This document shows, piece by piece, positions 44,338 to 52,248 of a stretch of 64,000 nt of DNA. The notes below the pieces were generated by a model. That model was not told the DNA's origin, did no database searches, and saw only the letters and a program-made list of their open reading frames with translations. Numbering within the stretch: position 1 is the first letter of the stretch; every line of letters starts with the position of its first letter. The position numbers and the translations under genes were made by a program. Origin of the DNA: Flavipsychrobacter sp. (GTDB lineage: Bacteria > Bacteroidota > Bacteroidia > Chitinophagales > Chitinophagaceae); assembly GCA_016787265.1 (NCBI GenBank), contig JAEUVF010000016.1, positions 288,938 through 352,937 on the forward strand. The letters are read 5' to 3'.

Positions 44338-44718
44338 TTATTTATCTTCCGGTTTTCTCGCAACCCCTATGATTGATACATCAATCAGCTCAAGAGATTT
44401 CACCATGTCCTTGACGGTTTCCTTGTATTTCAGGAAATGAGCTGTTTTGATGTGCGACAAATAGGCACTGCTATCAGCATAAATTTCAAGAATGGTGATA
44501 CGGTGCGGGGCTGTTTTTTCAGCAACCGCATAATAGGTTAGCACTCCTGGTTCCTTTTTTATAGCTACTTGCATTTGTTCTTTCAACGCGTTGTTGTAAA
44601 GTTCTAATTGATTGGGGGCCACTTCAATTTTAGCCAGTCGTACCATTTGTTGGGAAGATTGTGCTTTTGAAGAAAGGCTACCTGATAGTAAAAGCAACAG
44701 TAAGCAATACTTTTTCAT
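44338..44718 (-). CDS. Antibiotic biosynthesis monooxygenase (ABM)-domain protein, exported
   Basis: 126 aa with a signal peptide (MKKYCLLLLLLSGSLSSKA). Residues 30-115 fit the ABM/quinol monooxygenase dimeric alpha-beta barrel (VAPNQLELYNNALKEQM; GVLTYYAVAEKTAPHRITILEIYADSSAYLSH). Most ABM proteins act on quinones or haem in the cytoplasm; secretion of this one is a difference. Divergent from the CocE-type gene, first gene of the AraC run. Confidence 0.85.
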   Translation of the reverse strand: MKKYCLLLLLLSGSLSSKAQSSQQMVRLAKIEVAPNQLELYNNALKEQMQVAIKKEPGVLTYYAVAEKTAPHRITILEIYADSSAYLSHIKTAHFLKYKETVKDMVKSLELIDVSIIGVARKPEDK

Positions 44719-44781
44719 CCGCTAACTTTTCTCCTAAAGTACTGAAATGGAAAGCTGCATTCAAATTCTTACATTCGGTTT

Positions 44782-46668
44782 ATGAAAAAGTTATCCCTGC
44801 TGGTTTTTACGCTTCTGCTGGTATTGCAGCTTTCTGCTCAGGATACCGCTGCCATTTACCGGAAACTTGATTCCATTGCCATTATCGATCAGAAAGTGAT
44901 GATGCCGATGCGTGATGGAATCCGTCTTGCTACTGATATTTATCGTCCAAAAGGAAATCAGCAGGTTCCGATTGTTTTCAGTCGGACTCCTTACAATTTT
45001 AATACCTGGGTGGATGGCAAGATGACTACCCGCGCGCTGGAGGAAGCCTATGCAGCTGTTAGCAGGGGATATGCGTATGTGGTACAGAATGAACGTGGGC
45101 GATTTTTCTCCGAAGGGGATTGGGATATTTTGGGTACTCCACTTACAGATGGTTATGATGCCTTTGAGTGGATGTCGAAACAAGCCTGGAGTAATGGTAA
45201 AATTGGCGTGATTGGTTGCTCCTCCACTGCTGAATGGCAAATGGCTGCCGCATCCCTGAATCATCCTGCACTGGCTGCGATGGTAGCCCAGGGTTTCGGC
45301 GCAGGAGTTGGACGGGTTGGTAAGTTTCAGGAGCAGGGTAATTGGTACAGAGGAGGGGCTCAACAAATGTTGTTTACTGCCTGGTTGTATGGAACACAGC
45401 ATGATCTGTACCGGCCCAGGCTTCCCAAAGATATCAGTCAGCAAGACCTGCAGCGCATTCAGCGGTTTTATGATATGGGGCCGGAAATGCCAAGGGTTGA
45501 TTGGGCAGATAAACTAAAACACTTACCAGTAAAAGATATCATTAAAAATGCACAGGGTTCAACCGGCATTTATGATAAGATGATCGCCCGCAAACCCAAT
45601 GATCCTGCCTGGTTCCAGGGTGGTTTGTACCATGATAATATGCCAATGGAAGTACCAGCCTACTGGTTTGTTTCCTGGTACGATGTATCCTCGGCGCCCA
45701 ATATTGCACTCTTTAATCATGTGCGCAATACAGCAAAGAAAGCAGGGGTAGCGGATAACCAATACCTGGTAATAGCACCTGTTTTGCATTGTTCTTATAA
45801 ACGTGCTACAGAAAATACCGTTGTAGGAGAAAGGAGTGTGGGAGATGCACGATTGAATTATGATGAACTTACGTGGGGATGGTTTGATATGTTACTGAAA
45901 GGTGAACAGAATGATTTCAAAAAAACCAATCCCCGGGTTCGATATTATACTATGGGTAGCAACAAATGGCAGCAGGCGGAAAGTTTTCCTTTGCCCAATA
46001 CCGAAATACGCAGCTTTTATCTGAACAGTGGTGGCAGTGCAAACAGTCGCCTTGGTGATGGCGTCCTGGGGCTTAAAAAACCCGGTACTAAAACCAGGCC
46101 CGATACATTTACCTATGACCCAATGAATCCTGTTCCTTCTTACGGTGGCAATGTTTGCTGTACTGGTAATGCCATTCAGGGCGGTTCTTTTGATCAGTCG
46201 GCCATGGAGTTGAGGAAAGATATCCTCGTATATACTTCCGAGGAATTAAAAGAAGGGGTAGAAGTAACCGGATTTATTGAATCCACTTTGTACGTCTCGT
46301 CAACCGGACCGGATACGGATATCACTATTAAACTCATCGATGTGTATCCAGATGGCAAGGCTTACAACCTGGATGAAACCATTCAGCGGCTGCGCTACCG
46401 GGAGGGATACGATAAGGAACTAATGATGGAAAATGGGAAAGTATACAAAGTAGATTTAACGCCCATGGTAACAAGTAATTATTTTGCACCCGGGCATCGG
46501 ATCCGTATTGAAATTTCCAGTAGCAATTTCCCCAGATTCGAGCGGAACCTGAATACAGGCGGTAATAATTTCGATGAATCAGAAGGCCGGGTGGTGGAAA
46601 ATACTATTCACCATTCAGCAAAATATCCATCTGTAATCCGGCTACCGGTAATCAAAACTGTAAATTGA
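44782..46668 (+). CDS. CocE/NonD-family hydrolase (X-Pro dipeptidyl-peptidase fold), secreted
   Basis: 628 aa with a signal peptide (1-19). Alpha/beta hydrolase domain: 'VMMPMRDGIRLATDIYRP', 'SRTPYN' (Tyr71 possibly lining the oxyanion hole) and the nucleophile elbow GCSSTAEW with Ser147, where the usual GxSYxG is altered to GCSSTA. The C-terminal jelly roll of the PepX_C type covers about 400-620. Substrates of the family range from acyl esters to N-acyl amino acids and peptides. Its stop overlaps the convergent flavoprotein-like gene by 17 bp. Confidence 0.88.
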   Translation: MKKLSLLVFTLLLVLQLSAQDTAAIYRKLDSIAIIDQKVMMPMRDGIRLATDIYRPKGNQQVPIVFSRTPYNFNTWVDGKMTTRALEEAYAAVSRGYAYVVQNERGRFFSEGDWDILGTPLTDGYDAFEWMSKQAWSNGKIGVIGCSSTAEWQMAAASLNHPALAAMVAQGFGAGVGRVGKFQEQGNWYRGGAQQMLFTAWLYGTQHDLYRPRLPKDISQQDLQRIQRFYDMGPEMPRVDWADKLKHLPVKDIIKNAQGSTGIYDKMIARKPNDPAWFQGGLYHDNMPMEVPAYWFVSWYDVSSAPNIALFNHVRNTAKKAGVADNQYLVIAPVLHCSYKRATENTVVGERSVGDARLNYDELTWGWFDMLLKGEQNDFKKTNPRVRYYTMGSNKWQQAESFPLPNTEIRSFYLNSGGSANSRLGDGVLGLKKPGTKTRPDTFTYDPMNPVPSYGGNVCCTGNAIQGGSFDQSAMELRKDILVYTSEELKEGVEVTGFIESTLYVSSTGPDTDITIKLIDVYPDGKAYNLDETIQRLRYREGYDKELMMENGKVYKVDLTPMVTSNYFAPGHRIRIEISSSNFPRFERNLNTGGNNFDESEGRVVENTIHHSAKYPSVIRLPVIKTVN

Positions 46669-48409
46669 TGCAATCAAGTTCCAGCTCTGCCAGTTGGAGG
46701 TCTTTCTGAAATTGTTCCGCATACTGTATACTGGCTGGCGGAAGGTTCAGGTAGTATCGTATTCCCTTGTAGAGGTTGTTTAGAAAATCGCGGTAATAAG
46801 GTTGGTTTTTTACAAAAAAGCCGGCGGTTTTATCTTCCTGAATTTTTTCTTTGAGAAAATCAATATACAGATGTAATTCTGCAATGAACATATGTGGGCG
46901 CCCGGGATTGGTAACAATATCTGTGCGGCCATAAATATGATCGGTCATGGTTTGCAGAGAAACCAGCTTTGAGAAATTTACAATGTTTGGACCGGGACAA
47001 ATAGTGACTGCATCCAGTTTATTCACAAAAGTTTGCTCATAATTGATAGCCGCTGAATTACTCAATCCAACACACAAACATTCCTTGTCTAATACTTCTG
47101 TTGTTTGCCGCTTATATTCAGCTTCCGGTAACCCCAATGTCTTTAACTGTTCCAGTTTCAGGCGCTGGTATTTTTTGGAAGCTGTACAGATGGGTTCTTC
47201 CGTGAATTCAGTATTGAAAGCAAGGTGTTTTTCGGTGCAGGGACTACCGGGATTGTTTTTCTCAATCCTGCTTCTTCTTTCCTTATCTGAACTGGTTCCT
47301 TTCAGATAATGGAAGCGTACCCCAAGCGGAGAACTTTTACTTAAACTAAGATCCCTTTCCCGGGCTTTACATAACAACGCCAGCGTTTCCTTGTCTACGG
47401 TAGTGGCTTCAGGAACAAGTAGAAAGGGAGTGCCCCAGCCAGTGCTGTCCATTTCATAAAAGCTGTGTAAAAATGCATCTTCAGCGGCAGTGCCGATACC
47501 TCCCTGGACAGAAAATTGAATCGGCGGAGGAACTGATAACACCTGTTTTTTTTGTTGAAGCCGGCTTTGATTAAAAATTTCAAAAAGAGACGCGGTCAAT
47601 TCCTGTCTTTTCTCTTTGAACTCTTCGAGAATGGGACCTAATAAGATACCGTCCGTTGCAAATGCATGTCCTCCACAATTCAGGCCAGATTCAATCCGGA
47701 ATTCACTAACCCAGCGGCCTTTTTTGGCCAGGTATTTACCCTGAATCAGGGCAGATCGGTAATCACTCACCTTGATCACGATTTTCTTGTCAAATGCACC
47801 CTGTTCGTTTAGTTCGAAAGCGTTACTGGTACCGAGAAAATTGAATAAACGGGGATTTAATCCGGCTGAAAATATTATGGATGAATTCCTGAGATCACTA
47901 TCTGCGTAGCCTTTCAATGCAGTAACTGCATCTGAATCGCGGTCTACTTTGGTCATAATATTAACGTCAATAGAACCTGCAATAATGCTGGATCTAAGGT
48001 GGTTTTCAAGAGATTTTTTTTCAGCCGGACTGGATGTTTTTTGAAAATTTTGATAGGCTTGTTTCAGGGCATTGGAATCCGGCAGCATTTCAAAATACTT
48101 AACGATTTCAGAACCCGCTTCAAATGCAGACTGTTTGAGTTGATCTACCTGTTTTTTTACCAGGTCGTTCAGCAGATTCAGGTAATCTGTAATACGTCTG
48201 CTACGTGCATCCGGCTCTTGTGCAGTGATGGGCGTATAATTTAGATTATGGAGTGTGTAATAATGTTTACGCATCATTTCAACCAGTTTATCCTCAACGA
48301 TCGAGACAACGGAAGAAATACCAAATCGGGCTACTTTCAGCGGACTGTCGATAGTAAATGCCAATCCCATTACCGGTATATGAAACCGGTGCAAATTACT
48401 CTGTTGCAT
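46652..48409 (-). CDS. Conserved protein, possible FMN-binding TIM-barrel with cysteine cluster
   Basis: 585 aa from the ATG at 48409 (a TTG lies 12 bp earlier). The start (HIPVMGLAFTIDSPLKVARFGISSVVS) and 'FSVQGGIGTAAEDAFLHSFYEMDSTGWGTPFLLVPE' recall nitronate monooxygenase-like FMN barrels. Cysteines at about 245, 347, 391, 408, 444, 446 and 471 cluster in the C-terminal half (SPCTEKH, PICTAS, ECLCVGLS, TICPGPN), compatible with a metal or Fe-S site. No closer family is recognised and no partner gene lies next to it. Confidence 0.55.
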   Translation of the reverse strand: MQQSNLHRFHIPVMGLAFTIDSPLKVARFGISSVVSIVEDKLVEMMRKHYYTLHNLNYTPITAQEPDARSRRITDYLNLLNDLVKKQVDQLKQSAFEAGSEIVKYFEMLPDSNALKQAYQNFQKTSSPAEKKSLENHLRSSIIAGSIDVNIMTKVDRDSDAVTALKGYADSDLRNSSIIFSAGLNPRLFNFLGTSNAFELNEQGAFDKKIVIKVSDYRSALIQGKYLAKKGRWVSEFRIESGLNCGGHAFATDGILLGPILEEFKEKRQELTASLFEIFNQSRLQQKKQVLSVPPPIQFSVQGGIGTAAEDAFLHSFYEMDSTGWGTPFLLVPEATTVDKETLALLCKARERDLSLSKSSPLGVRFHYLKGTSSDKERRSRIEKNNPGSPCTEKHLAFNTEFTEEPICTASKKYQRLKLEQLKTLGLPEAEYKRQTTEVLDKECLCVGLSNSAAINYEQTFVNKLDAVTICPGPNIVNFSKLVSLQTMTDHIYGRTDIVTNPGRPHMFIAELHLYIDFLKEKIQEDKTAGFFVKNQPYYRDFLNNLYKGIRYYLNLPPASIQYAEQFQKDLQLAELELDCINLQF

Positions 48410-48584
48410 AACTGGGAGCAATGGTACAGCAGAAAATTTCCAGAGGATATGATTACCGTCATATAAGCAAGTAATGTATGTTAATTCTTATCAAAAGCAT
48501 TTTCATTTTGCCATTCAACATTGAGTGTCTGGAGGATATTGGTTTCAGGCAATTGCAATGTCTGTCCTGAATTTTGGTGGAAAA

Positions 48585-48615
48585 TTTGGATTTTATATTT
48601 CTTCTATTATTTTTG
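48585..48615 (+). promoter_or_regulatory. Perfect consensus promoter upstream of the OMP pseudogene
   Basis: TTTG (48585-48588), 19-bp spacer, TATTTTTG (48608-48615): exact TTTG-N19-TAnnTTTG, 25 bp before the ATG at 48641. Confidence 0.7.
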
Positions 48616-48640
48616 AACCCATTAAAAACTAACTTTTTCT

Positions 48641-49258
48641 ATGGAAAACAATTTCCTTAAGCCACTGGTACTGGCCTGTTCCTCCTTTTTACTTATTTCA
48701 ACTGCTTCTTTTGCGCAGGTTAGTGTAGGTCCTGAAGCCGGGTTTACTGCTTCTGGCTTGTATGATCAGGATGCAAATACTTAAGCAGGTGTAAATTATC
48801 AGGTCGGAGCAACTGCACATTTTCAATTGAATCATTTCCTGGCTGTTCGTCCCTCGGTTTTGTTCCGTGCGGGTAAATTGTCGTATGAAGGATGGGATGA
48901 ATTTAAGCTGAACCGTGTCTCAGTTCCTGTGCCCATCATGTATTCTCATATTTTCAACAACAACAGTACAATCTTTGCTGGACTGGGTCCGAATTTTATG
49001 TATACACTGTCCGGGAAATACTCCTATGATGGAATTACGGAAGATATTCAATTTGGAAAAGGAGAGGGTGAGATGAAACGAATGGATATTGGTGTGCAGA
49101 TTAAAGGAGGTTACCAGTTTGCAAATGGTATTGCACTTAGTACTTTTTTCAACTTTGGAGCAACTAATTTGTCAAATGTAGACGGACAAAAACTACGCTC
49201 ACTGGATGCTGTAGGATTTTCCGTAGGCTGGATGTTTGGTAGTCATTCTTCCGAATAG
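48641..49258 (+). pseudogene. Outer-membrane beta-barrel (PorT/OMP_b-brl-like) gene with in-frame stop
   Basis: ATG 48641 opens a signal peptide (MENNFLKPLVLACSSFLLISTASFAQ) and reads VSVGPEAGFTASGLYDQDANT, then TAA at 48782-48784. The same frame continues without gap as AGVNYQVGATAHFQLNHFLAVRPS and on through the barrel strands to TAG at 49258, ending in a C-terminal 'VGFSVGWMFG'. One nonsense change (e.g. AAA, CAA or GAA to TAA) explains it; without it the protein is 205 aa. The perfect promoter upstream suggests a recent loss, or a sequencing error. Confidence 0.8.
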
Positions 49259-49358
49259 TCCTCTGTGTCCTTTTTATCCTCGTCGAAGTGTATGCGTTAG
49301 AAATAGAAAAGTCAGGCTTGTCCCAGGGATAACCTGACTTTTCTCTTGGCATGATTTT

Positions 49359-49670
49359 TCACCGCAGAAAGAAAGAAAATCTGCGAATAAATTGAAGAAA
49401 TTTGCTTCGATTTTCCCACATCATCCAGTCTATTACTACCCATATTATCAATGCCATAATAAGTCCGTCCGGGGCAACCGTAAGGTGTGTCAATAGTACT
49501 CCTGTCATAACCGGGAAAACGATTAACAATCCTGGCGCGCGGGTACGTGGAAAAAGAATCAAAAGTCCACCAATAAGTTCGGCAGTCGCGATCAGTGGCA
49601 TTAGTCAGGATATCTCCATAAATGCCGTGCTATCTTTGATTAATGGTTCCGGCAGGTTTTCAGGTACATT
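49359..49670 (-). pseudogene. DoxX-like remnant (truncated, in-frame stop)
   Basis: An 80-aa frame from ATG 49601 (MPLIATAELIGGLLILFPRTRAPGLL...) is the second half of a DoxX-like protein. Upstream codons of the same frame (DSTAFMEIS, then TGA at 49605-49607, then LMPLIA) match it, but the N-terminal first helices are missing; the frame starts right after the stop of the SRPBCC-VOC gene. It is therefore likely a decayed third gene of the ArsR operon. A short functional product from 49601 cannot be excluded. Confidence 0.6.
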
Positions 49671-50654
49671 TTATTTTTCATGGGTAGGTTGTTTTTTATT
49701 ATTAACATTAATCATCCAGTTAATACCAAACTTGTCTGTGAAACTTCCGAAATACGCACCAAAGAACATATCCTGCATGGGCATTTCGATGACACCGCCT
49801 TCCGAAAGCTCCTTGAATATCCGATCTGCTTCTGTTCTTGATTCGGGTTCCAGCTGAATGTGCATATTGTTACCTTGTGATATGGTAAATCCCATTTCTT
49901 TGGGTGCGTCTGTACCCATCAGTATATGCCCGCCAAGTATGGGTAATTCTACATGTAATACCATATTTTTTATGTTTTCGGCTACTGGTGGGTGCGAGGA
50001 ATCTGCTGGAAGATCTCCAAAGCGTTGGATCCCATTGATAAACTCAGATTGAAATACATCCCGGTAAAAATAAAAGGCTTGGTCTGTGTTTCCTGCAAAA
50101 TTGAGGTAGGTCGAAACCCTGGCCCTGGAATCTGTCCGGTTTTCTTTTCGCAGGTAAAATTGTGCTGCAATATATTGATCCAGGTTTTCCAACCCGGCTG
50201 TAAATCCTTCCTTGAAGCCCATCTGAATAATAGTTTCCAGGTCTTCCAGTTTTTCAAACTGTAATTGTATGCGCACCAGGGTTTGCTCTTCGGCAGGTTC
50301 AAAATCATTGCTCCAATGCACCCGGGGTTGAGTTTCGTTGATGCTGCCCTGTTCATTGCAGAAAGCATCCATTCCGGAAAAGTGTTTCAATGGGATGATT
50401 TTTTCAAAATCAAAGAGGCTCCAGTGTTTTTCGCCACCAGGTCCCTGCATATAATATAACCAGCGTCCTCCTTCTGTAAAGTTCATTGATTGGGTGACCG
50501 CCTGCCAGGGTTTGGGGGCCCACCACCGGTCCAGTATTTCGGCTTCCGTCCAGGCAGCCCAAACCAGTTCCACCGCTGCATCAAAGGACCGCTCCACATG
50601 GATCCGTTTGTTTTCTTTGTCTGTTGTGAATTCAAATAGGATGGTTTTGTTCAT
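49671..50654 (-). CDS. Fusion of SRPBCC (AHSA1) and PhnB-type VOC domains
   Basis: 327 aa. Residues about 10-165 are an AHSA1-like SRPBCC domain (VWAAWTEAEILDRWWAPKPWQ; MNFTEGGRWLYYMQGPGGEKHW), residues about 178-320 a PhnB-like VOC domain (TYLNFAGNTDQAFYFYRDVF; LPILGGHILMGTD; GAYFGSFTDKFGINWMINV). Both are small-molecule-binding folds without established chemistry. It overlaps the ArsR gene by 4 bp (ATGA), so they are translationally coupled. Confidence 0.88.
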   Translation of the reverse strand: MNKTILFEFTTDKENKRIHVERSFDAAVELVWAAWTEAEILDRWWAPKPWQAVTQSMNFTEGGRWLYYMQGPGGEKHWSLFDFEKIIPLKHFSGMDAFCNEQGSINETQPRVHWSNDFEPAEEQTLVRIQLQFEKLEDLETIIQMGFKEGFTAGLENLDQYIAAQFYLRKENRTDSRARVSTYLNFAGNTDQAFYFYRDVFQSEFINGIQRFGDLPADSSHPPVAENIKNMVLHVELPILGGHILMGTDAPKEMGFTISQGNNMHIQLEPESRTEADRIFKELSEGGVIEMPMQDMFFGAYFGSFTDKFGINWMINVNNKKQPTHEK

Positions 50655-50977
50655 CGCTTGGTATTTTTTAGGTTTCTAAGTACATCATCCAATTGATCGA
50701 ATCGTTTGGCTATTAGTTTTTTGAATTGCTCCAGCCATTTTTCGATCTCTTTCATTTTTGCCGCATTCAGGTGGTAATGGATTTCCCGGCCCTGATGTTC
50801 CTGGGTTACGATTTCGCATTCGGTTAAAATCTGTAAATGCTTGGACACGGCCTGTCTGCTGGTTTTGAATTGCTCCGCCAGGGCATTGGGGGTCATCGAT
50901 CCAACGGCCAACATCATAATTATGGCTCTGCGGGTGGGGTCGGCTATCGCCTGAAAGACGTCTCTTCTGCTATTCAT
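50651..50977 (-). CDS. ArsR/SmtB-family repressor
   Basis: 108 aa. Winged-helix with 'MTPNALAEQFKTSRQAVSKHLQIL' and the 'GREIHYHLN' wing, typical of ArsR regulators placed before SRPBCC genes. No metal-binding cysteine motif (ELCVCDL-type) is seen, so the signal is probably not a metal. Its promoter is covered by the 48-bp dyad 9 bp upstream, suggesting autoregulation. Confidence 0.92.
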   Translation of the reverse strand: MNSRRDVFQAIADPTRRAIIMMLAVGSMTPNALAEQFKTSRQAVSKHLQILTECEIVTQEHQGREIHYHLNAAKMKEIEKWLEQFKKLIAKRFDQLDDVLRNLKNTKR

Positions 50978-50985
50978 AAATTTAA

Positions 50986-51033
50986 TGCGCTACCAAATGG
51001 TTGCATAAATATATGCAATTATTTGGTAGCGCA
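50986..51033. promoter_or_regulatory. 48-bp dyad over the arsR operon promoter
   Basis: Outer arms tgcgctaccaaat (50986-50998) and atttggtagcgca (51021-51033) are perfect; inner arms ttgcat (51001-51006) and atgcaa (51013-51018) are perfect and share the same centre (51009.5). Overall 21 of 24 base pairs are symmetric. It spans the -33 and -7 boxes of the minus-strand promoter and ends 9 bp before the start codon. Likely operator of the ArsR repressor; a hairpin at the end of the LRR message is an alternative. Confidence 0.7.
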
Positions 51034-51035
51034 AA
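51006..51035 (-). promoter_or_regulatory. Promoter of the arsR operon
   Basis: On the minus strand: TTTG (51032-51035), 18-bp spacer, TATATTTA (51006-51013), one mismatch from TAnnTTTG; 28 bp before the start codon. It is embedded in the dyad. Confidence 0.5.
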
Positions 51036-51091
51036 GAGGGTATTTTTTTCGAACCTCAAATGGATGGAAGGTGATTTTTGTGAGTAACTGT

Positions 51092-52201
51092 TTAATTATA
51101 AATAATCCAGTTCTTTTGTATTGCAATATTGGTATTGCAACCTGATGCGCCTGGGTTGTTGGTAATTCTAATGTAATTTCTTACGCTACTACTACTTTGA
51201 CTTAGCATTCCGAAAATCTTATTGAGTTCAGTTGCCTGGAAATTGTTTGAATTAATATTAATGCCAATTAATGCAGGATTCATGGAAATGTCCAGCGTAC
51301 TCAAATTGTTTTCTGTCAGATGAAGTTCCCTTAACTTACTGTTTTTACTGGTATTCAGCGTATTCAGCCTTGCTTTTTTAACCCTTAGTGTTTGTAGTTC
51401 GGGATTGCCACTTAAATCAAGTGTGGTTATTCGATTTGCACCAATATTTAAAGAATATAATTTTGAATTCGTGGAGAGGTCTATTTCCTGTAATAAATTA
51501 TCACCCACGTCTAGTTGAAGTAGTTTGCTGTTTTTGGAAAGATTAATCGATTCCAACTTATTAAAATTACAACTCAGTATTTCCAATTCGGGATTACCAG
51601 ACATATCCAATTGCTTCAATAGATTACCGTCGCACTCCAAATACTTTAATTTGGAGCAATTTTGTAAGTTCAGATCAGATATTTGGCATCCGCTAACCTT
51701 GACACTTGTTAAGGCGGAATTATTGGATAAATCCAGTTTGCCTAATTGATCATTGAAATCGCAGGTTAATTCTTCTAACAGTGTATTAGTATGGAGGTCT
51801 AATTCTCTAATGTCTCCTCCTGGTATCCATAGCTTTCGGAGTTTTGTTGCTCTTTTGAGGTTTATCTGCATTACTGTTCCAGCAAATAAATAAGTTAATT
51901 CATCTGATGTAATTTTAATGATGTATTTTTTGCCACCCGCATACTTATGGGATACGTTTTGAAGCATTTCGCCCGGCCCTATTGAGAGCGAAGGAAAACT
52001 GTCTGTGCTGCCATCTCCCCAATCCACCTTAATATTCTTTCCAGTGAAACCAAAATAAGCTGTATCTGAAGCTGTAGGATGGGTGTACACCATTACAACG
52101 GTAGCAGTTTCATCGGGATTGTCAATTTCTATTTCTTCGTTTGTTTTTGAACAGGCTGAGAAAAGGAATCCAACTAAGAAGGCAATAAAAAGTCTAAGCA
52201 T
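51092..52201 (-). CDS. Leucine-rich repeat lipoprotein
   Basis: 369 aa. Lipobox with Cys17 (GFLFSACSKTN). A PKD-like element follows (KVDWGDGSTDSFPS, near residue 60), then about ten LRRs of 21 residues (e.g. KLKYLECDGNLLKQLDMSGNP, ELEILSCNFNKLESINLSKNS), covering 120-335. Likely a surface adhesion or binding protein. The last residues (NPGASGCNTNIAI) cap the solenoid. Stands alone; lower G+C than its neighbours. Confidence 0.88.
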   Translation of the reverse strand: MLRLFIAFLVGFLFSACSKTNEEIEIDNPDETATVVMVYTHPTASDTAYFGFTGKNIKVDWGDGSTDSFPSLSIGPGEMLQNVSHKYAGGKKYIIKITSDELTYLFAGTVMQINLKRATKLRKLWIPGGDIRELDLHTNTLLEELTCDFNDQLGKLDLSNNSALTSVKVSGCQISDLNLQNCSKLKYLECDGNLLKQLDMSGNPELEILSCNFNKLESINLSKNSKLLQLDVGDNLLQEIDLSTNSKLYSLNIGANRITTLDLSGNPELQTLRVKKARLNTLNTSKNSKLRELHLTENNLSTLDISMNPALIGININSNNFQATELNKIFGMLSQSSSSVRNYIRITNNPGASGCNTNIAIQKNWIIYN

Positions 52202-52248
52202 GATAAGGTTCCTGAATATATCGCCAAAATAATAAATTAAATGGAAAT

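Noticed and set aside
49402..49857. Plus-strand frame of 151 aa
   Set aside because: Antisense shadow of the DoxX remnant and the SRPBCC-VOC fusion; no signal or domain.
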